A DNA stretch of 64,000 bases from Flavobacteriaceae bacterium (GTDB lineage Bacteria > Bacteroidota > Bacteroidia > Flavobacteriales > Flavobacteriaceae), in assembly GCA_018402385.1 (NCBI GenBank), contig JAGYJA010000004.1:1-64000 (forward strand). The letters run 5' to 3'. The stretch's first letter is position 1, and every line of letters begins with the position of its first letter. The position numbers were made by a program, and so were the translations under genes. Positions 1 to 10,688 of the stretch are shown one piece after another. Under the pieces are notes generated by a model. The model saw only the letters and a program-made list of their open reading frames with translations, was not told the origin of the DNA and did no database searches.

Positions 1-2428
<2,428 letters not shown>

Positions 2429-2436
2429 TACACCGC

Positions 2437-2464
2437 CTCCTGCCTGTTGCAAGACAGGCAGGGA
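2437..2464 (+). repeat. GC-rich hairpin directly after the 23S 3' end
   Basis: The arms CCTGCCTGT (2439-2447) and ACAGGCAGG (2454-2462) pair perfectly around a six-base loop, and outer CTC/GAG bases can extend the stem. It stands out against the AT-rich spacer. It could be an rRNA processing signal or a copy of a short repetitive element; the sequence alone does not decide. Confidence 0.6.
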
Positions 2465-2611
2465 GCTAACTCTTTATAAATTAAAGATTACCTAATTATT
2501 CTAGTATTGTTTTTTCCTTTATGTTATGTCATTAGAAGTTAGTTTTGAGAATAGAGTATGGAGATTTTTGTCTCACTACTCAATACTAAAATCTCACTAC
2601 TGCTTTACAGC

Positions 2612-2722
<111 letters not shown>

Positions 2723-2725
2723 TTT

Positions 2726-2759
2726 AAAACCCTTCATTTAACGATGAGGGGTTTTTTTT
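2726..2759 (+). terminator. rRNA operon terminator
   Basis: AAAACCCTTCAT pairs with ATGAGGGGTTTT around a short loop and is followed by a run of T residues, directly after the 5S rRNA. This is the classic intrinsic terminator layout. Confidence 0.85.
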
Positions 2760-2817
2760 TGATATTTGTAAAAGAACATCATAAAAATAATCTGATCCCT
2801 TTTGCTTATTTTAATCT

Positions 2818-3444
2818 ATGCGAACCCAAACCCAACAAGAAGAATTTTATAACTGGATTACCCACGGGATAGGCTTTGCTCTTAGTATTTTGGGATTTGT
2901 ATTGTTACTCCTCTTTGAAACTCACGGCTCCTTGCAAAGTATTTTAAGTGTGTGCCTTTATGGAGGATCCCTCATTCTTCTTTATTTTGCATCAACTATC
3001 TATCATTTAGAAAAGCGTGAAAGCAGAAAAAATAAACTCAGAATCTTTGATCACATAAGTATTTATGTATTAATAGCTGGGACATACAGCCCCATCGTTT
3101 TACTTTTACTTGCTGACAGCAGGGGATGGATTTTGTTTTGGACGGTTTGGGGTATAGCAGCCATTGGCACCATTCTTAAATTATTTTATACAGGGCGATT
3201 TGAAGTGCTTTCTCTACTGCTTTATCTTATTATGGGCTGGTTGATTGTATTTGACTTGAACGCATTGATTGAAAGTACAGACGCTCTGGGACTCATTTTA
3301 ATTTCTTTAGGAGGCCTTTTTTATAGTGTGGGGATCATTTTTTATGTGAGACATCAGGTGTATTTTAGCCACGTGATTTGGCATATTTTTGTTTTATTGG
3401 GAAGTTTATTTCACTACTTGTTTATTTTCCTTAGAGTGATCTAA
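2818..3444 (+). CDS. Hemolysin III / PAQR family membrane protein
   Basis: A 208-residue protein with about seven hydrophobic segments. It has the PAQR/hemolysin III pattern: His16 in helix 1, a Tyr62-His63 pair after helix 2, Asp78-His79 at the start of helix 3, and His185 and His189 in the last helix (HVIWH). In the family these residues bind zinc, and related enzymes are hydrolases. The bacterial members' role is unsettled and hemolysis is not established here. It is the first gene after the rRNA operon. It converges with the ZIP transporter gene, and the two stop codons overlap by 4 bases. Confidence 0.9.
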   Translation: MRTQTQQEEFYNWITHGIGFALSILGFVLLLLFETHGSLQSILSVCLYGGSLILLYFASTIYHLEKRESRKNKLRIFDHISIYVLIAGTYSPIVLLLLADSRGWILFWTVWGIAAIGTILKLFYTGRFEVLSLLLYLIMGWLIVFDLNALIESTDALGLILISLGGLFYSVGIIFYVRHQVYFSHVIWHIFVLLGSLFHYLFIFLRVI

Positions 3445-4109
3445 AGCAGAAATGCCAGAAAAGCTGCAAAAATGACAATTAAAAGCTTGGCCAGATTGAA
3501 TTTATGCCCTTCACTGCTTTCAAATAAGATGGTAGTGGAAACATGTAAAAAGATCCCTATGACCACTGCAGTGGCTTCAACATAATACTCCTTTAAAAAA
3601 GCTAATTTTTCAGCAGCAAAACTTCCGGCGGGTGTCATTAATGAAAATAGGAATAAGAAAATCAATGTGTTTTTACGGGAATAGTTTGCCTGGATGAAAA
3701 ATACTGTTAAAATAATGGCAATGGGGATTTTATGGATGATAATTCCAATCAGCAAATGGTCGTGATCGTGAACGGGAATCCCTTCCAAAAATGAGTGAAC
3801 ACTCAAACTAACAAAGAGCATCCAGGGAAAAGTGGTGTCGTTTTTGTGTAAATGAACGTGCCCATGTTCAGCACCTTTGGAGAAAAACTCTAAAAAGATT
3901 TGCAGAAGGATACCGGCCATGATAAAGACTCCAACAAACTTTACTTCAGATTCATACACTTCCGGAAGTAATTCAAAAACAGTTAGCGCCAATAAAAAAG
4001 CACCACTGAAAGCTAAAAATAACTTGATACTACTAGGTTTTTTAGGTTTGAAAAGGATGACAAACACATATCCTGCAACAATCGCTAAAATGGGTAAAAG
4101 GTAATGCAT
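3441..4109 (-). CDS. ZIP family divalent metal transporter
   Basis: A 222-residue integral membrane protein of the ZIP family, which imports Zn2+ or related divalent metals. The helix 4 signature HSFLEG (His105-Glu109) and the helix 5 motif HKIP (His126) are present. Two His-rich stretches (residues 82-88 and 114-118) are likely metal-binding loops. The ATG at 4109 is preferred to the TTG one codon upstream because it overlaps the upstream methyltransferase stop as TGATG, so the two are probably translationally coupled. The substrate cannot be told from sequence. Confidence 0.9.
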   Translation of the reverse strand: MHYLLPILAIVAGYVFVILFKPKKPSSIKLFLAFSGAFLLALTVFELLPEVYESEVKFVGVFIMAGILLQIFLEFFSKGAEHGHVHLHKNDTTFPWMLFVSLSVHSFLEGIPVHDHDHLLIGIIIHKIPIAIILTVFFIQANYSRKNTLIFLFLFSLMTPAGSFAAEKLAFLKEYYVEATAVVIGIFLHVSTTILFESSEGHKFNLAKLLIVIFAAFLAFLL

Positions 4110-4840
4110 CAATTAAAAATAAGAATTAATCTGGGCGATTTTTCAGGGTCAAACGGACCCAAATTATAATTCCCAAAAGTAAACAATAAATCAATATCGG
4201 CCCTTTTAAAATAAGCTTGAAAATCTTTCAAAGTCAAGGCTTTGACTTTTTCGGTAAAAAAATAATTTTCATTGTTATCCTTAAATGAGATATCCTTGAT
4301 GATATAGCCATCTTTCACATAGCGATGGATGTTGAAAGTAATCTTTTCAACAGTCTTGGTTTCTTTTTCAACCAGATTATTAATGATAGCATTCACATTC
4401 ATAAAATCAATCACGGCTTTTCCGTTAGGATTCAAGTTTGCTTTGATAGCCATTAGTGTTCTCAGATTGTCATGTTCATTTTCAAAATATCCAAAACTGG
4501 TAAACAAATTAAAAACCGCATCAAATCTTTTATGATAGGGTGTACACATATCATGAACATCAAAATGAAGGGTTTCATTTTCATAGTTTTTGGCATACAC
4601 AATGCTCGCCGGCGAAAGGTCAACACCGGTAACATCATACCCCAACTCATTTAAACTTATCGCGTGCCTTCCCTTGCCACAAGCCAAATCCAAAATAGTT
4701 TCACCTTTTTCAAGTTCTAAAAAGCTCGTAAGGTTTTTCATAAAAACCAACGCCTCTTCATAATCTCTGTCTTTGTATAATATGTGATAAAAGGGCGTAT
4801 CAAACCAGGAAGTAAACCAATTTTCTGTTTCTTTTTGCAT
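4109..4840 (-). CDS. Class I SAM-dependent methyltransferase
   Basis: A 243-residue soluble protein with a Rossmann-type methyltransferase fold. Motif I is ILDLACGKGRHA (residues 49-60), followed by the acidic motif II DVTGVDLSP. The substrate is unknown. The sequence resembles the small-molecule methyltransferase branch rather than RNA methylases, since no RNA-binding domain is visible. It is transcribed away from the THUMP methyltransferase gene, with 50 bases between the two starts, and is coupled to the ZIP gene downstream. Confidence 0.85.
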   Translation of the reverse strand: MQKETENWFTSWFDTPFYHILYKDRDYEEALVFMKNLTSFLELEKGETILDLACGKGRHAISLNELGYDVTGVDLSPASIVYAKNYENETLHFDVHDMCTPYHKRFDAVFNLFTSFGYFENEHDNLRTLMAIKANLNPNGKAVIDFMNVNAIINNLVEKETKTVEKITFNIHRYVKDGYIIKDISFKDNNENYFFTEKVKALTLKDFQAYFKRADIDLLFTFGNYNLGPFDPEKSPRLILIFN

Positions 4841-4869
4841 CGTCGTTCTTTAACACGTCTAAATTAACG

Positions 4870-4877
4870 TATTTTTG
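4870..4877 (+). promoter_or_regulatory. Candidate -7 box for the THUMP methyltransferase gene
   Basis: TATTTTTG matches the Bacteroidota -7 consensus TAnnTTTG and lies 14 bases before the ATG. No well-spaced TTG -33 element is obvious, so support rests on the -7 box alone. Confidence 0.4.
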
Positions 4878-4890
4878 CAGCATTGAGAAA

Positions 4891-6045
4891 ATGATTATGG
4901 AAAATAACTATAAAATGGTTGCCAAAACCTTATTTGGCTTTGAAGAAATCCTAGCAAAAGAACTTAAAGACCTTGGTGCCCAAAAAGTAGAATTAGGCAC
5001 AAGGAGTGTTAGCTTTATTGGTGACTTGGGCTTTATGTATAAAGCCAACCTGAGTTTGCGAACAGCTATCAAGATTTTAAAACCCATTTATTCCTTTAAA
5101 GCCAGAAATGATCAGGATTTATACCAGCAAGTACAAAAGTTTGACTGGTTGCAATATTTCAACCAAAACACTACTTTTTCGCTTGACGCCAGTGTGTCGT
5201 CAGACTTTTTTAATCATTCACTTTATGTAGTTCACAAAGTTAAAGATGCGATTGTTGATCAATTGAGAGACAAAACCGGAATCAGACCCAATGTGGATAC
5301 CCAAAGACCTGAACTTCAAATAAACATTCACATTCAAGGAGACAAATGCACGCTATCCCTCGATAGTTCAGGAGGAAGTTTGCATTTGAGAGGGTACAGA
5401 AAAGAAGTTAATATTGCTCCCATCAATGAAGTATTGGCCGCAGGATTACTCATCCAATCAGGTTGGACAGGACAAAGTGATTTTTTGGATCCCATGTGTG
5501 GTAGTGGCACATTTTTAATCGAAGCAGCGATGATTGCTTGTAATATTCCGGCAAATATTAACCGTCCGGAATTTGGGTTTATGCATTGGAAAGATTATAA
5601 CGACGCCCTTTTTGAAACCATTGAAGAGGCGATGCTTAAAAAGGTGAAAAATTTTCATTTTACAATTACTGGGTATGATAAAGCACCTTCAGCTGTAGCT
5701 AAAGCGAAAGAAAATATCAAAAATGCCAACCTTGAAGAATTCATTAAGGTGAGTCACGAAGATTTTTTTAAAACCAAAAAGAGCAATGAAGGCCCCTTGC
5801 AGATTGTTTTTAATCCCCCTTATGACGAACGCTTAAGTATTGATATAGAAAGCTTTTACACTGAAATTGGCAATACCTTAAAACACGGCTACCCCAATTC
5901 ACATGCCTGGCTCATAACCGGAAACTTGGAAGCACTCAAGTTTGTAGGGTTAAGACCCTCCAGAAAAATCAAAACATTTAACGGAAAACTGGAAGCACGT
6001 TTTGTAAAATATGAACTCTATGAAGGCACCCGAAGAAGAGGGTAG
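4891..6045 (+). CDS. THUMP-domain class I RNA methyltransferase (RlmL N-terminal/YpsC-like)
   Basis: A 384-residue protein. The N-terminal THUMP region (about residues 50-155) binds RNA. The C-terminal methyltransferase has the DPMCGSGT motif (200-207) and NPPY (308-311), the signature of N2-guanine RNA methylation. It matches the family of single-domain homologues of the RlmL N-terminal half, which make m2G in 23S rRNA, but the target base is not provable here. Two Met codons (4891 and 4897) could start it. Confidence 0.88.
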   Translation: MIMENNYKMVAKTLFGFEEILAKELKDLGAQKVELGTRSVSFIGDLGFMYKANLSLRTAIKILKPIYSFKARNDQDLYQQVQKFDWLQYFNQNTTFSLDASVSSDFFNHSLYVVHKVKDAIVDQLRDKTGIRPNVDTQRPELQINIHIQGDKCTLSLDSSGGSLHLRGYRKEVNIAPINEVLAAGLLIQSGWTGQSDFLDPMCGSGTFLIEAAMIACNIPANINRPEFGFMHWKDYNDALFETIEEAMLKKVKNFHFTITGYDKAPSAVAKAKENIKNANLEEFIKVSHEDFFKTKKSNEGPLQIVFNPPYDERLSIDIESFYTEIGNTLKHGYPNSHAWLITGNLEALKFVGLRPSRKIKTFNGKLEARFVKYELYEGTRRRG

Positions 6046-6082
6046 ATAGGTTTCAGGTTTATTGTTTAAAGTTTCAAGTTTA

Positions 6083-6113
6083 GCTTCGCACAGTTCGCTT
6101 CACTCGTGTCAGG
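6083..6113 (+). repeat. 31-bp intergenic repeat, copy A
   Basis: A 31-base block starting GCTTCGCACAGTTCG recurs in inverted orientation at 59972-60002 with two mismatches in the centre. It lies in the 213-base gap between the convergent THUMP methyltransferase and DUF6048-like genes. Confidence 0.7.
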
Positions 6114-6258
6114 TTTCATTAAGCCTAGGCTTAGAGGAGTCGAAGCTTTAGCAGATCTAGTTTTTATAATTTTGCTGGATATTGTATGAAAAACAATTAA
6201 CAATTGAACTAGTAACCAAATTTTAATTTGGTGCTTAGTGATTTGGAATTTTAATATC

Positions 6259-6957
6259 TCATTTCTTCACAATCGGAATTAAATAACTAATTCCATAACC
6301 AAAGCCTGCTCCAAATTTGCTGTTTTCATAAGTGCGTCCAAAACCGGGAATAAATAAATTTTCAAAATTTTCAGGTGTTGTCTCAGAAACTCTGTTCTTG
6401 AGTTGAAGGTTAATGGAAAGGTATAAATTGTTTAAAATTTCAGTTTTAATACCCACAATTGCTTCTACCCAATGAACAGTTAACCCATCAAAAACAATTG
6501 GTTCTGTTCGTACATCCGGTGGAAAAAAGGGAGCTTCTGTTGCAATTTGATATTCAATAAGTTCTTGTGAAAAGGAAGAAAGACCATACCGCAAACCGGC
6601 AAAAATCATATTGTTTAGTCCGGCCCAATTATTATGCGCATTGTAATCAAACCCCAGCTTAAAATAACTTCCTTCCCCTTTTGAGGTGAGATTGTCATCA
6701 AAGGTTGTTTTTTCCTCATTTCCCAATTCTAATGCTGCATAGTAATTTTTATAAACTCTATAATCTCCCATGATTTCAAACCCAGTGTAATCATCATCAA
6801 ATAAGGTTCTGGCGGGTTTAAACAAATCAATGCCAACACGCAAACCAAACTTTTCTTTGTGGACCAAAGTGTCATTTGATGTTTCGTCAGTTGATTGTGC
6901 TCTTGATATGGGCACAAAAAACAGCAAACTAATGAAAAATAGAAAGGTGTGCTTCAT
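6259..6957 (-). CDS. DUF6048-like outer-membrane-type protein
   Basis: A protein of about 232 residues with a cleavable signal peptide (MKHTFLFFISLLFF... ending SRAQ). The rest is rich in alternating aromatic/polar strands (GYGISYLIP near the end), as in small beta-barrel outer membrane proteins. The ATG at 6957 is preferred because it begins the signal peptide. It overlaps the upstream lipoprotein gene by 29 bases, so the two are co-transcribed after rlmD. This trio is a familiar order in flavobacteria. The function is unknown and the DUF number is from memory. Confidence 0.75.
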   Translation of the reverse strand: MKHTFLFFISLLFFVPISRAQSTDETSNDTLVHKEKFGLRVGIDLFKPARTLFDDDYTGFEIMGDYRVYKNYYAALELGNEEKTTFDDNLTSKGEGSYFKLGFDYNAHNNWAGLNNMIFAGLRYGLSSFSQELIEYQIATEAPFFPPDVRTEPIVFDGLTVHWVEAIVGIKTEILNNLYLSINLQLKNRVSETTPENFENLFIPGFGRTYENSKFGAGFGYGISYLIPIVKK

Positions 6958-7420
6958 TTTGATTTCTTGCATTTACACTATCTGTTTGTATAATGATTTC
7001 ATCAATCCAGCTTAGTGGAGTGGGATTGTCTATTGAAAGATCTAAATCTCTAAAATTAGTTCTAAAAGCACAGGCTCTGTTAATATATTCATCTTCCCGG
7101 CTATAGGTAAAAGTTATAAAGTCTGCAAGTGGGATACTGTCATTTGCGTTTGAAACGAAAAAATATTCCGTAAAGTCAAGACTTGTTTCAAGAGGAATGG
7201 CAATGGAATCTGTACTCACTGGAGCAAATAAGCTAAACTCGTCCTGTGGGCGAAAAACAGTAAATTCATTGACAGTCTTTGGAGCTTCCGGGTTTTCTGA
7301 ATTAAAAAACTTAATAATCAATAAGGGTGTTTTTGAAGTTTCCGGAGTACATATATCATCCCGGGTACAACCTATGGTAAGAAATAAGATGCCTATAATT
7401 AGAAATACTGCTTTTTTCAT
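6929..7420 (-). CDS. DUF6452-like lipoprotein
   Basis: A 163-residue predicted lipoprotein. A short hydrophobic N-terminus leads to a lipobox Cys (LTIGCTRDD), followed by a beta-rich secreted domain with three more Cys (ICTPETSK and a later RACAF). The start ATG at 7420 shares its A with the rlmD stop (TGATG), so the genes are translationally coupled. No function is known. Its fixed position beside rlmD and a barrel-like gene suggests an envelope role for the pair. Confidence 0.75.
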   Translation of the reverse strand: MKKAVFLIIGILFLTIGCTRDDICTPETSKTPLLIIKFFNSENPEAPKTVNEFTVFRPQDEFSLFAPVSTDSIAIPLETSLDFTEYFFVSNANDSIPLADFITFTYSREDEYINRACAFRTNFRDLDLSIDNPTPLSWIDEIIIQTDSVNARNQNEAHLSIFH

Positions 7421-8835
7421 CAATTGCGTTTTACCAAAAGTACAACATTTTCTACGTGATGTGTTTGTGGAAACATATCAACGGCCTGTGTTTTTACTAC
7501 TTTGTATTTTTCATCCATAAGTGCTAAATCTCTTGCCTGGGTCGCACTGTTACAGCTCACATAGACTATTTTCTCCGGAGTTACATTCAGTATTTGCTGA
7601 ACCACTTCTTTGTGCATCCCATCGCGGGGAGGGTCTGTGATGATTACATCAGGAATTCCATTTTGATTAATAAATTCCTGAGTAAACACTTTTTTCATAT
7701 CGCCCACAAAGAATTCAACGTTTTCAATTCCGTTTAATTGCGCGTTTTGTTTTGCAGCTGTAATGGCATCGGGAACAGATTCTACACCTACTACTTTCTT
7801 GGCTTGTTTGGCTACAAACTGGGCAATAGTTCCGGTGCCTGTATAGAGGTCATAAACGAGTTCATTTCCGGTTAATCCGGCAAAGTCTCGGGTGATTTTA
7901 TACAATTCATACGCTTGCTCAGAATTGGTTTGGTAAAAGGACTTGGCATTGATTTTAAATTTCAATCCTTCCATTTCTTCAAAAATATGGTCATTCCCTT
8001 TGTAGCAAATAATATCTTGGTCATACAGGGTATCATTTCCTTTGGAATTGATAACGTAAAGGAGAGAGGTAATCTCGGGAAATTGTTCCCCAATAAAATT
8101 GAGCAGCAGTTCCCGATTGGCTTTGTTTTCCTCAAAAAACTGAACCAACACCATAATCTCACCAGTGGTACTCGTTCTTATCATCAATGTGCGTAAAAAT
8201 CCTTCCTGATTTCGGGTGTTAAAAAAAGTAAGATTGTTTTTAATTGCAAAATCCCTGACAGCAAGACGAATGCTGTTTGAGGGTTCTCCTTGAAGGTGAC
8301 ATTCTTTTAAATCTAAAATTTTATCCCACATTCCGGGAATGTGAAACCCCAGCGCATTTTTGTTAGTGATTTCTTGTTCGCTTTTGATTTCGTCCAGCGT
8401 TAACCATCTGCTGTCTGAAAAGGAGAATTCCATTTTATTTCTGTAATAATACTGTTTTTCAGACCCAAGAATTGGAGTGATTTCCGGAAGTTCCACTTTT
8501 CCGATGCGTCTCAGGTTGTTTTCCACTTCTTTTTGTTTGAAAAATAGCTGATCGTCATACTTCATATTTTGCCATTTGCATCCACCACAAACCCCAAAGT
8601 GAATGCACTTGGGCTCCGTTCTTCTATCTGATAATTCGTGAAATGCAATGGCCTCTCCTTCATAATAAGCACTTCTTTTTTTGGTGGTTTGCACATCCAC
8701 CACATCACCGGGGATGGCGTTTCCAAGGAAAATTACTTTTCCGTCAGGCGCTTTGGCGATGCTTTTTCCTTTTGCACCGGCGTCGATGACGGCTATATTT
8801 TCAAAAATCTGTCTTTTATTCTTATTTCTTGCCAT
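7420..8835 (-). CDS. rlmD: 23S rRNA (uracil-5-)-methyltransferase RlmD
   Basis: A 471-residue enzyme that makes m5U at position 1939 (E. coli numbering) of 23S rRNA. It has an N-terminal TRAM domain (residues 1-65) and a 4Fe-4S site formed by Cys77, Cys83, Cys86 and Cys179. The C-terminal methyltransferase has DLYTGTGTIAQ as motif I and the catalytic cysteine in VYVSCNSATQARD near the C-terminus. Length and motif order fit RlmD. Bacteroidota often carry one RlmD-type enzyme with broad specificity, so its exact uridine target is inferred from the family. Confidence 0.93.
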   Translation of the reverse strand: MARNKNKRQIFENIAVIDAGAKGKSIAKAPDGKVIFLGNAIPGDVVDVQTTKKRSAYYEGEAIAFHELSDRRTEPKCIHFGVCGGCKWQNMKYDDQLFFKQKEVENNLRRIGKVELPEITPILGSEKQYYYRNKMEFSFSDSRWLTLDEIKSEQEITNKNALGFHIPGMWDKILDLKECHLQGEPSNSIRLAVRDFAIKNNLTFFNTRNQEGFLRTLMIRTSTTGEIMVLVQFFEENKANRELLLNFIGEQFPEITSLLYVINSKGNDTLYDQDIICYKGNDHIFEEMEGLKFKINAKSFYQTNSEQAYELYKITRDFAGLTGNELVYDLYTGTGTIAQFVAKQAKKVVGVESVPDAITAAKQNAQLNGIENVEFFVGDMKKVFTQEFINQNGIPDVIITDPPRDGMHKEVVQQILNVTPEKIVYVSCNSATQARDLALMDEKYKVVKTQAVDMFPQTHHVENVVLLVKRN

Positions 8836-8865
8836 AGGGCAAAAATAAGGGTTTGACTTAGATTT

Positions 8866-10326
8866 TCAGTTTATTTCAACACCAATTTCATCGCTTTTAG
8901 AAAAAACGAAAGTGAGCAACAACGTCCATAATATAATAACCACGGGTCCGGTGATACCAATAAAAAATCCTGCGAGCCTGAATTCTGACTGCTCCACGAG
9001 TCCTGTGCTGTAAACAATGGCATTGGGAGGTGTCGAGACCGGAAGGAGCAGGGCACAGGATGCACTCAGTCCAATAACCATCGTAAATAAAACAGGGTTC
9101 ACATCGCCATACATACTTATCAACGAAATCGCCACAGGCACCAGAATGGTGGTTGCTGCAGTATTGCTCATAAAATTAGACAAAGTCACGGTTAGCAAAC
9201 TAAATAACAAAAGGAGAATGTAAACATTAAAGTCAAAAACACTGATTTTTGATATAAAATAAAGAGCCAATTCCTGTTCCTGTATGGCAATTCCTAACGC
9301 AAGTCCTCCGGCAACAAGCATCAGGGTGTCCCAGGGGAGTTTTCTCACATCATCAGCATCAATGATACCCATCATCGTTAAAGCGACTATGGGAATTCCG
9401 GAAACAGCTGCCACCGGAATACCTGTCCATTGTGAAGTGAGCCATAAAAAAACAGTGACGAGCAAAACAAAAAATACAATGCGTTTTTGAAGCTTTTCTT
9501 CTTTTTTGTGATCTTTTTTTCGTTCAAGATCTTTAATAAAATCGGTTGATAGTTTGAGTTCGCCCAGTTTGTACTTACTCAATAATAGCTTCCAGGTCAA
9601 AAAGGTGAGGAGCAAAGCCACCGGCACACCCACACTCATCCACTGCAGGAAACTTATTTTAATCCCTATGGCTTCCAGTGCACCTACAGCAATCGCATTA
9701 GGCGCAGAGCCAATAATGGTTCCCATCCCGCCAATGGCAGCAGCTGTTGGAATACCTAATAGAAAAGCCTTTTGCATGGCTTTGTTGTCAATTTTGGAAA
9801 AGAGCGGCGTTACCGTTGCCAGCATCATGGCTGTAGTAGCAGTATTACTCATCACCATTGATAAAATGGCCGTGACAAACATCAATCCAAGAATGATGTA
9901 TTTTGCTTTGTCGCCAAACCGTGGAGCTGTAATAATAAGTAACCTGATATCAAGCCTCGTTTTTCGCATACCTTCAGCGAGGAAAAATCCGCCGAGAAAT
10001 AACCAGATAACCCCGTCAGACCAGGTTTGTACATATTGTTGCACGTCCATAGTACCTTCCCGGCCCATAAAAAAAATGAGATAACCCACAATAAAAATCC
10101 CCACAGCAAAAGGAGGAATGGCTTCGGTAAACCACAACAGCATAGAAAAAAATAACAAGAAGAGAACAATGTGCTGTGTCCTTACAAATGTATCATCCCC
10201 TAGAAAAAATGTCAATCCGGCGGCAATGGCAATACACAATAAAAACATCCCCACTTTTGTGTTTCGGGCGTAGATAAACGGGTATTTTGCGATTTTCTTT
10301 AACGAGTAACCCCTGGAATCAGACAT
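8866..10326 (-). CDS. SLC13/DASS family sodium:anion (dicarboxylate) symporter
   Basis: A permease of about 486 residues with 11-12 hydrophobic segments. It contains the two DASS signature loops, GTIIGSAPNAIAVG in the first half and VSTPPNAIVYSTG in the second, which in this family form the Na+ and carboxylate sites. Likely substrates are C4-dicarboxylates such as succinate or malate, though phosphate- or sulfate-type members exist. The ATG at 10326 is preferred to an upstream TTG at 10347. The gene diverges from rocD across a 362-base spacer and is probably monocistronic. Confidence 0.88.
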   Translation of the reverse strand: MSDSRGYSLKKIAKYPFIYARNTKVGMFLLCIAIAAGLTFFLGDDTFVRTQHIVLFLLFFSMLLWFTEAIPPFAVGIFIVGYLIFFMGREGTMDVQQYVQTWSDGVIWLFLGGFFLAEGMRKTRLDIRLLIITAPRFGDKAKYIILGLMFVTAILSMVMSNTATTAMMLATVTPLFSKIDNKAMQKAFLLGIPTAAAIGGMGTIIGSAPNAIAVGALEAIGIKISFLQWMSVGVPVALLLTFLTWKLLLSKYKLGELKLSTDFIKDLERKKDHKKEEKLQKRIVFFVLLVTVFLWLTSQWTGIPVAAVSGIPIVALTMMGIIDADDVRKLPWDTLMLVAGGLALGIAIQEQELALYFISKISVFDFNVYILLLLFSLLTVTLSNFMSNTAATTILVPVAISLISMYGDVNPVLFTMVIGLSASCALLLPVSTPPNAIVYSTGLVEQSEFRLAGFFIGITGPVVIILWTLLLTFVFSKSDEIGVEIN

Positions 10327-10539
10327 AGTTATTGGATTGAATTTCAAAAGTAATCTTTTCGCGAAAGCTTAAAAATGACATTTCGCACTATTTTGTGATG
10401 CTTTAAAAATTTTATCAAGTTTTGATGGCAGGTTGCAATGAGAGGAATTTTCTTTCAGGCACTGAAAACATTGTATAGCTCCTTACCTGCTGATGAAAGG
10501 GATCATTTGGTCAACAAAAGCTTTAATAAGCAGTCCTGT

Positions 10540-10561
10540 AAATTATTCGTGCATTCGTGGC
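10540..10561 (+). repeat. Dispersed intergenic repeat (TTCGTGCATTCGTGGC type)
   Basis: This 22-base segment matches 41282-41303 with a single mismatch. Its reverse-complement relatives are at 38972-38988 and 41229-41245. All four are intergenic. Confidence 0.75.
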
Positions 10562-10579
10562 CTTTTTTAACCTGGTTTA

Positions 10580-10611
10580 TTGATAATTTCATAAGATTAT
10601 AGCTATTTTTG
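10580..10611 (+). promoter_or_regulatory. rocD promoter, Bacteroidota type
   Basis: TTG (10580-10582), 21 bases, then TATTTTTG (10604-10611), matching the TTG-N19-21-TAnnTTTG consensus of the Bacteroidota primary sigma factor. It lies 78 bases before the rocD ATG. Confidence 0.65.
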
Positions 10612-10688
10612 TGTTTTAAGGATGATTTCTCTCCGCTCTATTTTACCAAGAAGGAATTACTTTTATTAAACAGTTAAAAATTTGATCT

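Larger units (their letters stand above)
10327..10688. other. Spacer between SLC13 permease and rocD (362 bp)
   Basis: No gene is visible. It contains a CGCGAAAGC palindrome-type motif (about 10359-10370), a small ATCAA-n3-TTGAT inverted repeat near 10420, one copy of the ATTCGTGCATTCGTGGC dispersed repeat (10540-10561), and the rocD promoter. Such divergent spacing leaves room for control of both genes. Confidence 0.6.

Noticed and set aside
2429-2611. tRNA gene in the 23S-5S spacer
   Set aside because: No cloverleaf, no TTCGA T-loop motif and no CCA end found; the spacer has only a hairpin and a 10-base direct repeat.
9554-10084. 176-codon open frame opposite the SLC13 permease
   Set aside because: It is the mirror of a well-conserved membrane protein; its sequence has no family resemblance.
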